A stretch of 51,237 nt of DNA from Frankia sp. RB7 (GCA_030403585.1 JAUEPE010000049.1:1-51237); one strand, 5' to 3'. Shown: positions 8,224 through 16,750, counted from the first letter of the stretch. Notes: generated by a model not told the origin, from the letters alone. Made by a program: numbers and translations.

Positions 8224-8664
8224 ATGATCGATGCCAGATGCAGTTGTGGAGCAGTCGTGGTTTCGCTGCCGGGGCCGAGCAATCTGGTCGCGGCCTGTCA
8301 CTGTATCGAATGCCAGCGGCGGAGCGGCGCGCCCTTTGGCGTTGGTGCATTCTATTCGGCCGATTCCGTCACGATCTCAGGGACGCCGAAACAATATTCG
8401 CGTCCCGCCGAGAGCGGCGGCACGGTCCGCTGCTATTTTTGTCCTGACTGCGGCTCGACCGTTTACTGGAAGGCCGACAATCTGCCGGCGATGATCGGCG
8501 TCGCCGTCGGCGCAATCGCGGACCCGAATTTCCCGGCGCCAATCAAATCGGTCTTCGAGCGGTCGAAGCATGTGTGGGTGACTATCGACGGCGCGGGCGT
8601 CGAGCATCTTCAGCAGGGCAGCCTCCGGATTCAGCAGGGCAGCCTCCGGAAGACTTCAAGCTGA
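8224..8664 (+). CDS. GFA family zinc-binding protein
   Basis: A 146-residue member of the glutathione-dependent formaldehyde-activating (GFA/CENP-V) fold, which binds two zinc ions. The cysteine pattern is complete: C6-x-C8 (RCSCGAV), C25-x-C27-x2-C30 (CHCIECQRRSG) and a CYFCPDCGS segment near residue 75. The enzymatic role of most members beyond Gfa is unknown. The ATG at 8224 has AAGGAG about 10 bases upstream. The last 14 residues contain an in-frame duplication (QQGSLRI/QQGSLRK) encoded by a 21-bp tandem repeat at 8612-8653, outside the folded domain. Confidence 0.9.
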   Translation: MIDARCSCGAVVVSLPGPSNLVAACHCIECQRRSGAPFGVGAFYSADSVTISGTPKQYSRPAESGGTVRCYFCPDCGSTVYWKADNLPAMIGVAVGAIADPNFPAPIKSVFERSKHVWVTIDGAGVEHLQQGSLRIQQGSLRKTSS

Positions 8665-8682
8665 GGAATGCGCATTGATCGC

Positions 8683-8757
8683 TGGTGCCGGCTGAGGGGA
8701 TTGAACCCCCGACCTTCGGTTTACAAAACCGCTGCTCTACCGCTGAGCTAAGCCGGC
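8683..8757 (-). tRNA. tRNA-Thr (anticodon TGT)
   Basis: Read on the minus strand, the gene begins GCCGGCT and ends AGCCGGC plus discriminator A and an encoded CCA. It has a normal D-arm (TTAGCTCAGCGGTAGAGCA), the anticodon loop TTTGTAA, and a T-arm with GGTTCAATC. The 7-bp acceptor stem is perfect. It lies 18 bases after the stop of the GFA gene on the other strand. Confidence 0.97.
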
Positions 8758-8928
8758 CACTCGCAACGAATCCATCCGGGTTGCCGGCTGGCGCCGGCGC
8801 ATCCGCTTGTGCGCGGTCGCAATACCAGACTTGTCCGGGAAGTGCCAGAACCTGCGGTGGCGTCCGCCGGCATGAAACAGGCGGCCCTTTTGGGTGCCGC
8901 CTGAGCCATTTCGACTGAGTTTTGCGGC

Positions 8929-9372
8929 CTACTGGCAGAGGTGCTGCCGGCCGTCTTCACCCTTGAACCATGTGCCGGGCCTGCACACGATGCCGTTGCG
9001 GGCCGCATAGGCATCCCAATTGCCATACCAGCCGGGTCCGCTGCGATCGTAGCTCGCATAGGAATTGCCCCAGCCCTGGAACGGCGCGGCGGCGACCGTT
9101 GCTGCGGTGCCGACAGCGGCGCCTGCCACCGCGCCCGCCGCGTCAACCGGCCAGAAGCCCGATTGTCCCTGATCATCCGGATTCACCTGCCGATGGGCCA
9201 TGTGCCGGTGGCGATAGGCGCGATCGGTGGTGCCGGGGCCGGGATTTTGGCAAGCGGGGTCCTGGAACAGCCCCGTGCAGCGGGCCGCATTGTCGGCGGC
9301 AGTTTGCGCAAAGGCTGGTGTGGCCAGCGACGCAACGATTGCGGCCAGGCCGAGAAGCTTCAGGCTTGTCAT
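8929..9372 (-). CDS. secreted hypothetical protein
   Basis: A 147-residue protein with a clean signal peptide (MTSLKLLGLAAIVASLATPAFA, cleaved before QTAAD). The mature protein carries CTGLFQDPACQNPGPG and a Gly/Ala-rich hydrophobic stretch (AAGAVAGAAVGTAATVAAAP) of the glycine-zipper type, then a Tyr/Gly/Trp-rich tail ending CRPGTWFKGEDGRQHLCQ. Four cysteines could make two disulfides. GGAGAAAA just upstream supports the start. It is a common type of exported protein in Bradyrhizobium with no assigned function. Confidence 0.8.
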   Translation of the reverse strand: MTSLKLLGLAAIVASLATPAFAQTAADNAARCTGLFQDPACQNPGPGTTDRAYRHRHMAHRQVNPDDQGQSGFWPVDAAGAVAGAAVGTAATVAAAPFQGWGNSYASYDRSGPGWYGNWDAYAARNGIVCRPGTWFKGEDGRQHLCQ

Positions 9373-9677
9373 GGCATTTTCTCCATGTTGTTGAGACCTG
9401 TGCTAAGTGTGATGTGACGCCGTCGTTCCGCGTTTTCCGGCGTGCGGTGTCACATCGACGTGAACCCGCGCAGGATGTGCAATCCGTGCCAGGCAACCTT
9501 GTCCACGTGAGCGATGCAACGGCTGTCTCTCCCGTTAACGCTTCACTAGCGTGCTCCGCAGCATTTGAGCGGCGTGCGATCCTTGCGCGTTAGGCTTACC
9601 GGAATTTGGTCAGCGCTCCTTAACCCTCTCTACGCTGCAATCCGGTAGGTTGTGGTCCGGACAACCGGGATCCTTCC
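9373..9677. other. divergent intergenic region with a long dyad
   Basis: This 305-base gap separates two divergent genes for exported proteins and must hold both promoters. It contains a dyad: GATGTGAC (9411-9418) and GTCACATC (9449-9456), with GCCG (9419-9422) and CGGC (9438-9441) inside it. It could fold as a hairpin in the leader of the minus-strand gene or bind a dimeric regulator. No gene is seen here. Confidence 0.5.
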
Positions 9678-10163
9678 ATGCGCGCATTCGCGCTCGCGGC
9701 CTTTCTGATCGGACTGCCCGCAACGGCCTTTGCCGGCGGCGGCTTCGATATCGTCGTGCCCGGCCGTCCCGGCGTGCCCATCATCATCAACAATATCGAT
9801 GCGTCCTACAGCGTCGTCGAAGGTGTCTGGGGCCTGGGCAAGAACCTCCAGGTACAGCCCACCATCTATGGCGGGCGCTACGTGGCCGAGCGGCAGCCGT
9901 CCGATGTCGGCCATTATTATCCGAGCTCGGGCCTGCAGCCCGGCTACGGCCGCCTCGAGATCGAGCCGCCCTCAAATCGCAAATTGCCGAAGCCGGCGGA
10001 GAGCTATCACGAGAGCTGGGGTGCGTCGTCCGCGCCGCTGCCGCCGCAAATGGATGTGCCGGTCAATCCGCCGCCGGTGATCCTCGCACCTGAGATCAAC
10101 GACCGTCCGCGGCGTCCTCGACCACGGCCGCATGCAGAAGTGCCCGGCAAGCCGCCGGGTTAA
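9678..10163 (+). CDS. secreted hypothetical protein, proline-rich C-terminus
   Basis: A 161-residue protein with a signal peptide (MRAFALAAFLIGLPATAFA) and a mature domain that includes FDIVVPGRPGVPIIINNID and YGGRYVAERQPSDVGHYY. The tail is rich in Pro and Arg (PVNPPPVILAP; RPRRPRPRP). It is likely periplasmic or envelope-associated. It is followed after 43 bases by another small exported protein on the same strand, so the two may be cotranscribed. Ribosome binding site: weak purines (GGGATCC) upstream. No named family. Confidence 0.78.
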   Translation: MRAFALAAFLIGLPATAFAGGGFDIVVPGRPGVPIIINNIDASYSVVEGVWGLGKNLQVQPTIYGGRYVAERQPSDVGHYYPSSGLQPGYGRLEIEPPSNRKLPKPAESYHESWGASSAPLPPQMDVPVNPPPVILAPEINDRPRRPRPRPHAEVPGKPPG

Positions 10164-10206
10164 GAAACGTCAAAATCCAAAAAACGAAAATCAACAGGAG
10201 AGAGTA

Positions 10207-10692
10207 ATGCGTCAGATGATTTCGGGACTGGTCGCGGCGGCTGCCGTGATGTTTGTGGGCGCTGCGCCCGCCATGGCCTGCGGCTTCAACCCGTGCCAGC
10301 CGGTTGCCCCGGTCTATTCCGGTTGCAACACCGGTTGCGGCGGTTACGGCTACGGCGCCGGATACGGTTATGAGCGCCTCGCGGAGCCGACCTCGCAATA
10401 TTACTACGTAAACCAGGGCCCGACCTACACCGGTCCGGGCGCCTTCGCGCCGACCCCGACCTACCAGGAAGATGCGGTCGTCGCGCCCGCCAATTATGGC
10501 TACGGCTATGGCTATCGCGCGGCTGGCTATCATCACCGCCCGTACTATCGTCCGTATCGCTACGGCTACGGCCCGCGTTACGGCTACCTGCCGCGCACGC
10601 ATTACGGCTACGGTCCGCGTTATGGCTACGCCCATCGCTACGCGCCCGCGCCGTATTACGGCGGCCATCGCGTGCTGCGCCGCTACTACTGA
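10207..10692 (+). CDS. secreted Gly/Tyr-rich repeat protein
   Basis: A 161-residue exported protein: signal peptide MRQMISGLVAAAAVMFVGAAPAMA, two early cysteine pairs (ACGFNPCQP, SGCNTGCGG), then tyrosine- and glycine-rich low-complexity repeats (GYGYGAGYGYE; YGYGPRYGYLP; YGYGPRYGYAH) ending HRVLRRYY. AGGAG 9-13 bases upstream fixes the start at 10207. Such aromatic/Gly repeats suggest an extracellular or cell-surface structural protein, but that is inference. A strong terminator follows. Confidence 0.82.
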   Translation: MRQMISGLVAAAAVMFVGAAPAMACGFNPCQPVAPVYSGCNTGCGGYGYGAGYGYERLAEPTSQYYYVNQGPTYTGPGAFAPTPTYQEDAVVAPANYGYGYGYRAAGYHHRPYYRPYRYGYGPRYGYLPRTHYGYGPRYGYAHRYAPAPYYGGHRVLRRYY

Positions 10693-10716
10693 TCTCTGAT
10701 CGGTTGAGTTGGCGAG

Positions 10717-10750
10717 ACGCCCGTCCGCGTGATGCGGACGGGCGTTTTGT
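10717..10750. terminator. strong intrinsic terminator between convergent genes
   Basis: ACGCCCGTCCGC (10717-10728) and GCGGACGGGCGT (10734-10745) form a perfect 12-bp stem with a 5-base loop, followed on the plus strand by TTTTGTTTATTT. It ends the Gly/Tyr-rich protein gene. The facing rlmB-like gene stops at 10751 and may use the same hairpin in the other direction, though the T-run is on the plus strand only. Confidence 0.88.
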
Positions 10751-11584
10751 TTATTTGCGCTTCATCAGTCCAAGCCGGCTCGCGCCGACATGGAGCGAGA
10801 GCGCAGCGGCATTCGAGACGTTGAGGCTCTTGATCTCGCCGGGCATGTCGAGCCGCGCCACGACGCTGCAGGTCTCGCGCGTCAGACGCCGCAGCCCCTT
10901 GCCTTCCGCGCCCAGAACCAGCGCAAGCGGCTCGCGTAGCGTGACGTCAGAGAGGTCTTCGCTGCCCTCGCTGTCGAGGCCGACGGTCTGAAAGCCGATG
11001 TCGTTCAGCGTGGTCAGCGCGCGGGCGAGGTTTGGCACGGTAATGATCGGTACCAGCTCGAGCGCGCCGGAAGCGGCTTTCGCCAGCACGCCGGTCGCTT
11101 CCGGACTGTGGCGCCCGGTGGTGACGATCGCCTTGACCGCGAACGCCGCAGCCGAGCGCAGGATGGCGCCGACATTGTGCGGATCGGTGATCTGGTCGAG
11201 CACCAGCACCATGCCATCCTGTTCCAGGCTCTCGATGTCGGGCGAGGGCAGGGGATCGGCCTCCGCAAGCAGGCCCTGGTGGACGGCATCCGGCGACAAC
11301 AGCCGGTCAATCTCGTCGGGGCGGACGATCTCGGGTGCGATGCGGGTCTCGATATTTTCTTCAGTGAGACGCTTTGCGGCGTTCTCGGTCAGCGTCAGCT
11401 TGCGGATCTGCCGCGCAGGATTGGCCAGCGCCATGGTGACGGTGTGCCAGCCATAGAGGACGACCGGCCCGTCGGGGTCCGAATCGCGGTCGCGCCAAGT
11501 CGGCCGGCCGGCCGATTTCCCGGGTTTTTTGAAGGGCTTACCGCCGCTGCGGCGACCTTTCGGGCCGAATTTTCGATCGTTCAT
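10751..11584 (-). CDS. rlmB: RlmB-like 23S rRNA 2'-O-methyltransferase (TrmH/SpoU family)
   Basis: A 277-residue SPOUT enzyme, expected to methylate G2251 of 23S rRNA using SAM. The first 40 residues are basic and disordered (FGPKGRRSGGKPFKK). A substrate-binding domain follows (VVLYGWHTVTMALANP), then the knotted catalytic domain with motif 1 (LDQITDPHNVGAILRSAAAF), motif 2 (ALVLGAEGKGLRRL) and motif 3 (IKSLNVSNAAALSLH), all intact. The start at 11584 (MNDRKFGPKG) has AGGCC close upstream; an in-frame start at 11680 would add 32 residues. tRNA-Tyr lies just upstream on the other strand. Confidence 0.92.
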   Translation of the reverse strand: MNDRKFGPKGRRSGGKPFKKPGKSAGRPTWRDRDSDPDGPVVLYGWHTVTMALANPARQIRKLTLTENAAKRLTEENIETRIAPEIVRPDEIDRLLSPDAVHQGLLAEADPLPSPDIESLEQDGMVLVLDQITDPHNVGAILRSAAAFAVKAIVTTGRHSPEATGVLAKAASGALELVPIITVPNLARALTTLNDIGFQTVGLDSEGSEDLSDVTLREPLALVLGAEGKGLRRLTRETCSVVARLDMPGEIKSLNVSNAAALSLHVGASRLGLMKRK

Positions 11585-11791
11585 AGGCCTGCTTGTGTCA
11601 TGGGTCCCGGAATATGGCAATTTGGGCGGCTTCGAGGGCGATTTTAGCTGTTTGCCTCGGTTGACTTTGCCCCACCGCATCGCCCATAAACGCGCCCGGT
11701 CGCGCCCCCATCCGGGCTGTCGCGGCCTTCACGTTCCATGGCCGTCTTCGGTCGCCGGCAAAGGTCCGGCCCGATTGTGCTGCCGTCGAGC

Positions 11792-11877
11792 GGGGGAGTG
11801 TCCCGAGTGGCAAAGGGAGCTGACTGTAAATCAGCCGCCTTATGGCTTCGCAGGTTCGAGTCCTGCCTCCCCCACCA
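11792..11877 (+). tRNA. tRNA-Tyr (anticodon GTA)
   Basis: An 86-base class II tRNA with the long variable arm. The acceptor stem GGGGGAG pairs with CTCCCCC, the anticodon loop reads CTGTAAA with GTA, the T-arm contains GGTTCGAGTCC, and an encoded CCA follows discriminator A. The 116 bases to the next gene contain a short palindrome (GCTCGCTTCGCGAGC, from 11884) and nothing else recognisable. Confidence 0.97.
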
Positions 11878-11993
11878 TCCTTTGCTCGCTTCGCGAGCTT
11901 CGGCTCGGCAAGCCGGCCAAGATAATCGTCCCGCGAAGCTAGCGAAGGCTGCCACGCCGTAGCTTGAAAGGCGCAGGCGGGCCGTATCATCCG

Positions 11994-13025
11994 CTACCCC
12001 AGCATCTCCCGCACCATCGGCATCACCTTCCGCCCGTAGATCTCGATGCTCTTCATCAGCTTCGCGTGCGGCAGCGGACCCGCCGAATATTTCAGCTGAA
12101 ACCGCGCAATGCCGAGCGTCTTGGCCGTCTTGGCGATCTTGCGCGCCACCGTCTGGGGCGAACCGACATAGAGCGAGCCGTGCTCGGCTTCGCTGACGAA
12201 TTCGTCGCGGCCCATCGCCGGCCAGCCGCGCTCACGGCCGATGCGGTCGCGCATGGCCTTGTAGTCCGGCCAGAGCTCTTCGCGGGCCTGTTCGTCAGTC
12301 TCTGCGACGTAGCCGGGCGAGTGCACGCCGATCGGCTGCGCGGGGCGGCCGAACTCCCTAGACGCGCGGTGATAGAGATCGACGTAAGGCGTGAAGCGTT
12401 CGGGATCGCCGCCGATGATGGCGAGCATCAGGGGCAGGTCGTAATGCGCGGCGCGCACCACGGATTGCGGGCTGCCGCCGACACCGATCCAGGTTTTGAG
12501 CTGACCATTCTCGACCGGCGGATAGACCAGTTGATCCTTCAAAGGCGGGCGCAGCTTTCCTTCCCAGCTCACCGGCTTCTGCGACAGCAATGCGGCGAAC
12601 AGATCGAGCTTCTCCTCGAACAGCTCTTCGTATTTGCGCAGGTCGAGGCCGAACAGCGGAAAGGATTCCGTAAACGATCCGCGGCCGAGGATGACCTCGG
12701 CGCGTCCGTTCGAAACCGCGTCCAGCGTGGCAAAGCGCTGGAACACGCGGATCGGATCGTCCGAGCTCAGCACCGTCACGGCCGAGCCGAGATGAATGCG
12801 CTTGGTGCGCGATGCGATCGCGGCGAGCACGGTTTCGGGCGAGGAGATCGCAAAATCAGAACGGTGATGCTCGCCGAGCCCGATGAAGTCGAGGCCGAGC
12901 TCGTCGGCCAGCACCGCCTCGTCGACGACGTTGCGGATCACCTGCGCATGCGGAAGCATGCTGTCTGTTGCGTCCTTGGTGACGTCGCCAAAGGTATCCA
13001 GTCCGAATTCGAGCGGTGCGGTCAT
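11994..13025 (-). CDS. LLM-class flavin-dependent oxidoreductase (luciferase-like)
   Basis: A 343-residue TIM-barrel enzyme of the bacterial luciferase superfamily, using reduced flavin. Typical segments are LADELGLDFIGLGEHHRSDF near the N-terminus, SRTKRIHLGSAVTVLS, FATLDAVSNGRAEVILGRGS and WIGVGGSPQSVVRAAHYDLP, ending in the C-terminal dimerisation helix region (MKSIEIYGRKVMPMVREML). Members act as monooxygenases or F420/FMN oxidoreductases; the substrate here is unknown. AGAGACC upstream supports the ATG at 13025. The helicase gene lies upstream on the same strand, 95 bases away, with no visible operon link. Confidence 0.9.
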   Translation of the reverse strand: MTAPLEFGLDTFGDVTKDATDSMLPHAQVIRNVVDEAVLADELGLDFIGLGEHHRSDFAISSPETVLAAIASRTKRIHLGSAVTVLSSDDPIRVFQRFATLDAVSNGRAEVILGRGSFTESFPLFGLDLRKYEELFEEKLDLFAALLSQKPVSWEGKLRPPLKDQLVYPPVENGQLKTWIGVGGSPQSVVRAAHYDLPLMLAIIGGDPERFTPYVDLYHRASREFGRPAQPIGVHSPGYVAETDEQAREELWPDYKAMRDRIGRERGWPAMGRDEFVSEAEHGSLYVGSPQTVARKIAKTAKTLGIARFQLKYSAGPLPHAKLMKSIEIYGRKVMPMVREMLG

Positions 13026-13120
13026 CGATCAGGTCTCTGTGGGGAGGATCGACCGGATTTAATGGACGGCAGCCAAGTCGCAAGGCGGCTTTCGGAAATG
13101 CTCGGTTTCTGTTTGTGCGT

Positions 13121-15178
13121 CTACCGCCACATCCCGCGCATCCGCGCGCCGATGTCGACCTTTGGACCCTGTGATGCGGCGCGCGCGCCAGCCGCGCCGG
13201 CCTTCGGCCAGGCGGCGCGCTCGAACAGGTAGACCAGGTGCTCCGGGATGAAGCGGGTGCGCGAGGCGTAGACGTGGCGGTCGCCCTTGGCGGCTTGCCC
13301 GTGGACGAAGAAGCGTTGCGGCACCACGAGGTGCAGATCGTCCTTGGCGCGGGTCATCGCGACATAGAGCAGGCGGCGCTCCTCCTCGAGCTCGGCGCTG
13401 GTGCCGGCGCCGAGGTCGGACGGCACGCAGCCATCGACGACGTTGAGCACGAACACCGATTTCCATTCCTGACCCTTGGCGGAGTGGATGGTGGAGAGGA
13501 TGAGATAATCCTCGTCGCGGAGAGGTGGACCTGACTTGTCGCTGGTCGCATCCGGCGGGTCGAGCGTGAGTTCGGTCAGGAATTTTTCGCGCGAGGAATA
13601 GCCGCTCGCGATCTGTTCGAGCTGCATCAGATCGGCGCGGCGCGTCTCGGAATCTTCGTGGAGGCGATCGAGATGCGGCTCGTACCAGAGACGCACGCGC
13701 TCGAGATCGGCCGGCCATTCCGAATAGCGCAAGTTCTCCACCGTACGGACGAAGCCGGTCCAGTCCGCGCCGGTACGCGGCGGCACTGGAAGCTGGCCGA
13801 GCGCGTGTAGCGGGTCCATGCTCTCAGCCATCTGGTCGAGTACGCGCTGTGCGGTGGCGGGTCCGATGCCCGGCAGCAGATGCAGGATGCGAAAACCGGC
13901 GACGCGGTCGCGCGGATTCTCGGCAAAGCGCAGCAGCGCCAGCACGTCCTTGACATGCGCGGCGTCGAGGAATTTCAGCCCGCCGAATTTGACGAAGGGG
14001 ATGTTGCGGCGGGTGAGTTCAATCTCCAGCGGGCCGGAATGCGATGACGTCCGGAATAGCACCGCCTGGTGCTTGAGAAGCGCGCCTTGCTCGCGATTGG
14101 CCAGCACCTGCTCGACGATGTAGCGGGCCTGGTCGGCCTCGTCATGCACGGTGACGAGCTGCGGCTTTTGCGACGAGGTCCGTTCGGTCCAGAGATTCTT
14201 GGTGAAGCGCTCGCGCGCAAGCCCGATGACGCCGTTGGCCGCCGCCAGCACCGGCTGCGTCGAGCGATAATTGCGGTCGAGCGTGATCATCTCAGCGCGC
14301 GGCGAGAAGCTTTGCGGGAAATCCAGGATGTTGCGCACGGTGGCTGCGCGGAACGAATAGATCGACTGCGCGTCGTCGCCGACGACAGTGAGCCCGCGTC
14401 CGTCAGGCTTCATCGCCAGCAAGATCGAGGATTGCAGGCGGTTGGTGTCCTGATATTCGTCGACCAGCACATGGTCGAAGCGGCCGCCGATCTCGTCGGC
14501 GATCAGCGCATCGCTCATCATCTGCGACCAGTAGAGCAGCAGGTCGTCGTAATCGAGCACGTGCTGGGCCTGTTTGGCCTCGACGTAAGCGGCAAACAGC
14601 CCCATCAATTCGGCGGCCCAGCCTGCGCACCAAGGATAGTGCGCCCCTAACACCTTGTCGATCTCCATCTCGGCATTGACGCAGCGCGAGTAGATCGAGA
14701 GACATGTGCCCTTGGCCGGAAAGCGGCTCTCCGTCTTCGACAATCCGCGTTCGTGCCGGACCAGATTCATCAGGTCGGCGGAATCCTCGCGGTCATGGAT
14801 GGTGAAGGCGGGATCGACGCCGATGCGCTCGGCATATTCGCGCAACAGCCGCGCGCCGATGCCGTGGAAGGTGCCGGCCCAGGCGAGCGCGTCGCGCATG
14901 ATCGCGGCGTTGTTCTCGCCCAGCACTTTGCGGGAGATGCGCTCGACCCGGCCGGCCATCTCGGCGGCGGCGCGGCGGGAAAACGTCATCAGCAGGATGC
15001 GGCGCGGATCGGCACCCGCAACGATCAGATGCGCGACGCGGTGGGCGAGCGTATTGGTCTTGCCGGAGCCGGCGCCGGCAATGACGAGCAGGGGGGCGCC
15101 CACGGTCGTGCCATCGGCCACGCCATGCTCCACAGCGCGGCGCTGCTCCGCATTGAGCGTGTCCAGATAGGTTGTCAC
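13121..15178 (-). CDS. UvrD/Rep-family ATP-dependent DNA helicase
   Basis: A 685-residue superfamily 1A helicase that translocates 3' to 5' on single-stranded DNA. The Q-motif is LNAEQRRAV (8-16), motif I GAGSGKT (35-41), motif II LVDEYQDTN, motif III VVGDDAQSIYSFR, motif IV LDRNYRST, motif V STIHSAKGQEW and motif VI LLYVAMTRAKDDL. All are intact. The C-terminus is short (ending MRGMWR) and lacks the RNA-polymerase-binding Tudor tail of true UvrD. The start is taken as GTG at 15178, giving MTTYLDTLNAEQ; a longer frame to 15430 overlaps the divergent gene and adds 84 residues that do not look like helicase sequence. Role: DNA repair or replication-fork restart, from family knowledge. Confidence 0.93.
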   Translation of the reverse strand: MTTYLDTLNAEQRRAVEHGVADGTTVGAPLLVIAGAGSGKTNTLAHRVAHLIVAGADPRRILLMTFSRRAAAEMAGRVERISRKVLGENNAAIMRDALAWAGTFHGIGARLLREYAERIGVDPAFTIHDREDSADLMNLVRHERGLSKTESRFPAKGTCLSIYSRCVNAEMEIDKVLGAHYPWCAGWAAELMGLFAAYVEAKQAQHVLDYDDLLLYWSQMMSDALIADEIGGRFDHVLVDEYQDTNRLQSSILLAMKPDGRGLTVVGDDAQSIYSFRAATVRNILDFPQSFSPRAEMITLDRNYRSTQPVLAAANGVIGLARERFTKNLWTERTSSQKPQLVTVHDEADQARYIVEQVLANREQGALLKHQAVLFRTSSHSGPLEIELTRRNIPFVKFGGLKFLDAAHVKDVLALLRFAENPRDRVAGFRILHLLPGIGPATAQRVLDQMAESMDPLHALGQLPVPPRTGADWTGFVRTVENLRYSEWPADLERVRLWYEPHLDRLHEDSETRRADLMQLEQIASGYSSREKFLTELTLDPPDATSDKSGPPLRDEDYLILSTIHSAKGQEWKSVFVLNVVDGCVPSDLGAGTSAELEEERRLLYVAMTRAKDDLHLVVPQRFFVHGQAAKGDRHVYASRTRFIPEHLVYLFERAAWPKAGAAGARAASQGPKVDIGARMRGMWR

Positions 15179-15305
15179 GAATCGCCCCGATGAAGCCTGC
15201 AGAATCAACGATCCCCGGGTGAATCGCAATGTGGCTGGACGCAAGTCGCCCAAGGATTTAGGGGAGAGGGAGAGTTCAAGTTCCAGTCTGGACGGTTTTG
15301 CAGAG

Positions 15306-15896
15306 ATGGCCGATCCCACGCCCGACCTTTTCGAGATGCGCCGGCTGGAATCGCTGAGTAACACCATATTTGGTGTCGCGATGACGCTGCTCGCCAATGA
15401 TCTGCCCAAGGCCGGCGAGTTCAAGGACATGCCGACCTGGAGCGATCTCGCCCAACTCTATTCCGGCCGCGTGACCGGACTGATCCTGAGCTTCATCATC
15501 GCCGGCGTGTTCTGGATCAGCCATCACCGCCGGCTTGCCCGCCAGCCGGAAGCGGGCCGCCACATCGTGCTGCTCAATCTGATGTTCCTGCTGTCGATCG
15601 TGCTCCTGCCGGTGACCAACGGCCTATACGGAAATTACGGCAGCAGCAGCGCCGTTGCCGTGCTGTTTGGCCTGCATCTGACCGTCATCGCCGGCCTGAA
15701 TGCCACGCTGTGGTGGCTCGTGATGCGCGGCTTCCGCTACCAGCTGATCGCAGCCCTGTTTCCACTCGCCGTGTTCCTGCCGGGGACCGTGGTGGCGGCG
15801 GTGGCCCCGCAATATGCGACCTATTTCTGGTTGCTGGCCTTTGGCGGCCTTCTGATCCGCCGCCGCATGGATACGGCGACGGCCGGCGAGACATGA
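15306..15896 (+). CDS. TMEM175/DUF1211-family integral membrane protein
   Basis: A 196-residue protein with about six predicted membrane segments. The first helix contains RLESLSNTIFGVAMTLLA, which aligns with the RxxxFSDxxFAIAxTLL filter helix of TMEM175 potassium channels, here with LSN in place of FSD. Further segments include GLILSFIIAGVFWISHHRRL, LNLMFLLSIVLLPVTNGLYG and AVLFGLHLTVIAGLN. Bacterial TMEM175 proteins are weakly selective K+ channels; whether this divergent copy conducts is unknown. The start at 15306 (MADPTPDLFEM) gives normal family length; earlier in-frame starts add a polar stretch that overlaps the helicase promoter. Confidence 0.82.
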   Translation: MADPTPDLFEMRRLESLSNTIFGVAMTLLANDLPKAGEFKDMPTWSDLAQLYSGRVTGLILSFIIAGVFWISHHRRLARQPEAGRHIVLLNLMFLLSIVLLPVTNGLYGNYGSSSAVAVLFGLHLTVIAGLNATLWWLVMRGFRYQLIAALFPLAVFLPGTVVAAVAPQYATYFWLLAFGGLLIRRRMDTATAGET

Positions 15897-15910
15897 CGGC
15901 GCCGCCGTCC

Positions 15911-16297
15911 TCATCCCTTGGTCGCTGTCGCGCCGAACCCATCGGCCGGCACGTAAAGCTTGACCGGTCGGATTTCGTAGACCGCACTGGGATTGACTTG
16001 GCGCAGCAGCCGCGCCGCCGCGATCGCCTCGTCATCCGTGTCGTAGTTGACGAGGTGGAAGCCCAGTAGCTGCTCCTTGGTCTCGGCAAACGGCCCGTCC
16101 AGCACGATGCCCGCGCCCGGGCCACGCAAGGTGCGGGCCTTGTGGGTGTCATCCAGACGGGCGGCCGGCCCAAGGTGTCCGCTTGCCCTCAGGGGCGCCT
16201 GAACCTCGATGACCTTGGCGACGACCGCGGCGTCCTCCGCCGCGGACCACGACAAAATCTCGCCTTCCACATGGTAAGCCAGGATCGCGTAGAGCAT
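15911..16297 (-). CDS. YciI/DGPF-family protein
   Basis: A 128-residue ferredoxin-like protein starting MLYAILAYHVEGE. It carries the diagnostic segment VLDGPFAETKEQLLGFHLV (the DGPF motif of YCII-related proteins), followed by DDEAIAAARLL and YEIRPVKLY. Members are often encoded with ECF sigma factors or act as small dehalogenase/lyase-like enzymes; neither partner is present here. GAGGTGA immediately upstream of 16297 fixes the start; in-frame extension to 16471 is non-coding in character. It ends 14 bases from the converging TMEM175-like gene. Confidence 0.87.
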   Translation of the reverse strand: MLYAILAYHVEGEILSWSAAEDAAVVAKVIEVQAPLRASGHLGPAARLDDTHKARTLRGPGAGIVLDGPFAETKEQLLGFHLVNYDTDDEAIAAARLLRQVNPSAVYEIRPVKLYVPADGFGATATKG

Positions 16298-16501
16298 CTT
16301 CACCTCATTTGTTTTTGGGCGCACGTCCCAAAGGACGTATGGTCGCCGCCGATACCGACAACGGCCGACCTCAAAATATTGCGTCGCGGCGTGTGCGACG
16401 AAATGGTCCTGAAACCCGATTGCCGCCTTGCGGAGTGAACGCTGTCCGGAGAAGGGGCGACTGATTGCCACAAGAACAGTCGAGGCTCATCGGAGGCGGC
16501 A

Positions 16502-16687
16502 ATGTCGGGTCAGACCATCAAGATCATCTGCGACGCGCGGCGGGCGGGGAAGCCCGAACCTGTTGATCTGCACGACCAGGCCGGACATCACCGTTATTAC
16601 GGCAGCTCGGTCGAGAGTGGCGGCGAGCGGATCGTCGAGAGCCGCCGCGGCAAGCGCCCGTCCGTGCTCGCGATCTTCGGCTTCTGA
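16502..16687 (+). CDS. small conserved hypothetical protein (61 aa)
   Basis: A short basic protein: MSGQTIKIICDARRAGKPEP, then LHDQAGHHRYYGSSVESGGE and ESRRGKRPSVLAIFGF. CGGAGGCGG sits 3-11 bases upstream of the ATG, which is strong support for translation. There is no signal peptide or membrane segment. It stands alone between the YciI gene (divergent) and the mini-unit on the minus strand. Function unknown. Confidence 0.7.
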   Translation: MSGQTIKIICDARRAGKPEPVDLHDQAGHHRYYGSSVESGGERIVESRRGKRPSVLAIFGF

Positions 16688-16750
16688 GCCGCGCTGAGCG
16701 CGAGCCGTGCGGCGAGGGCTCACCCTCTCGAGAAACATTTCCAAAGGACA

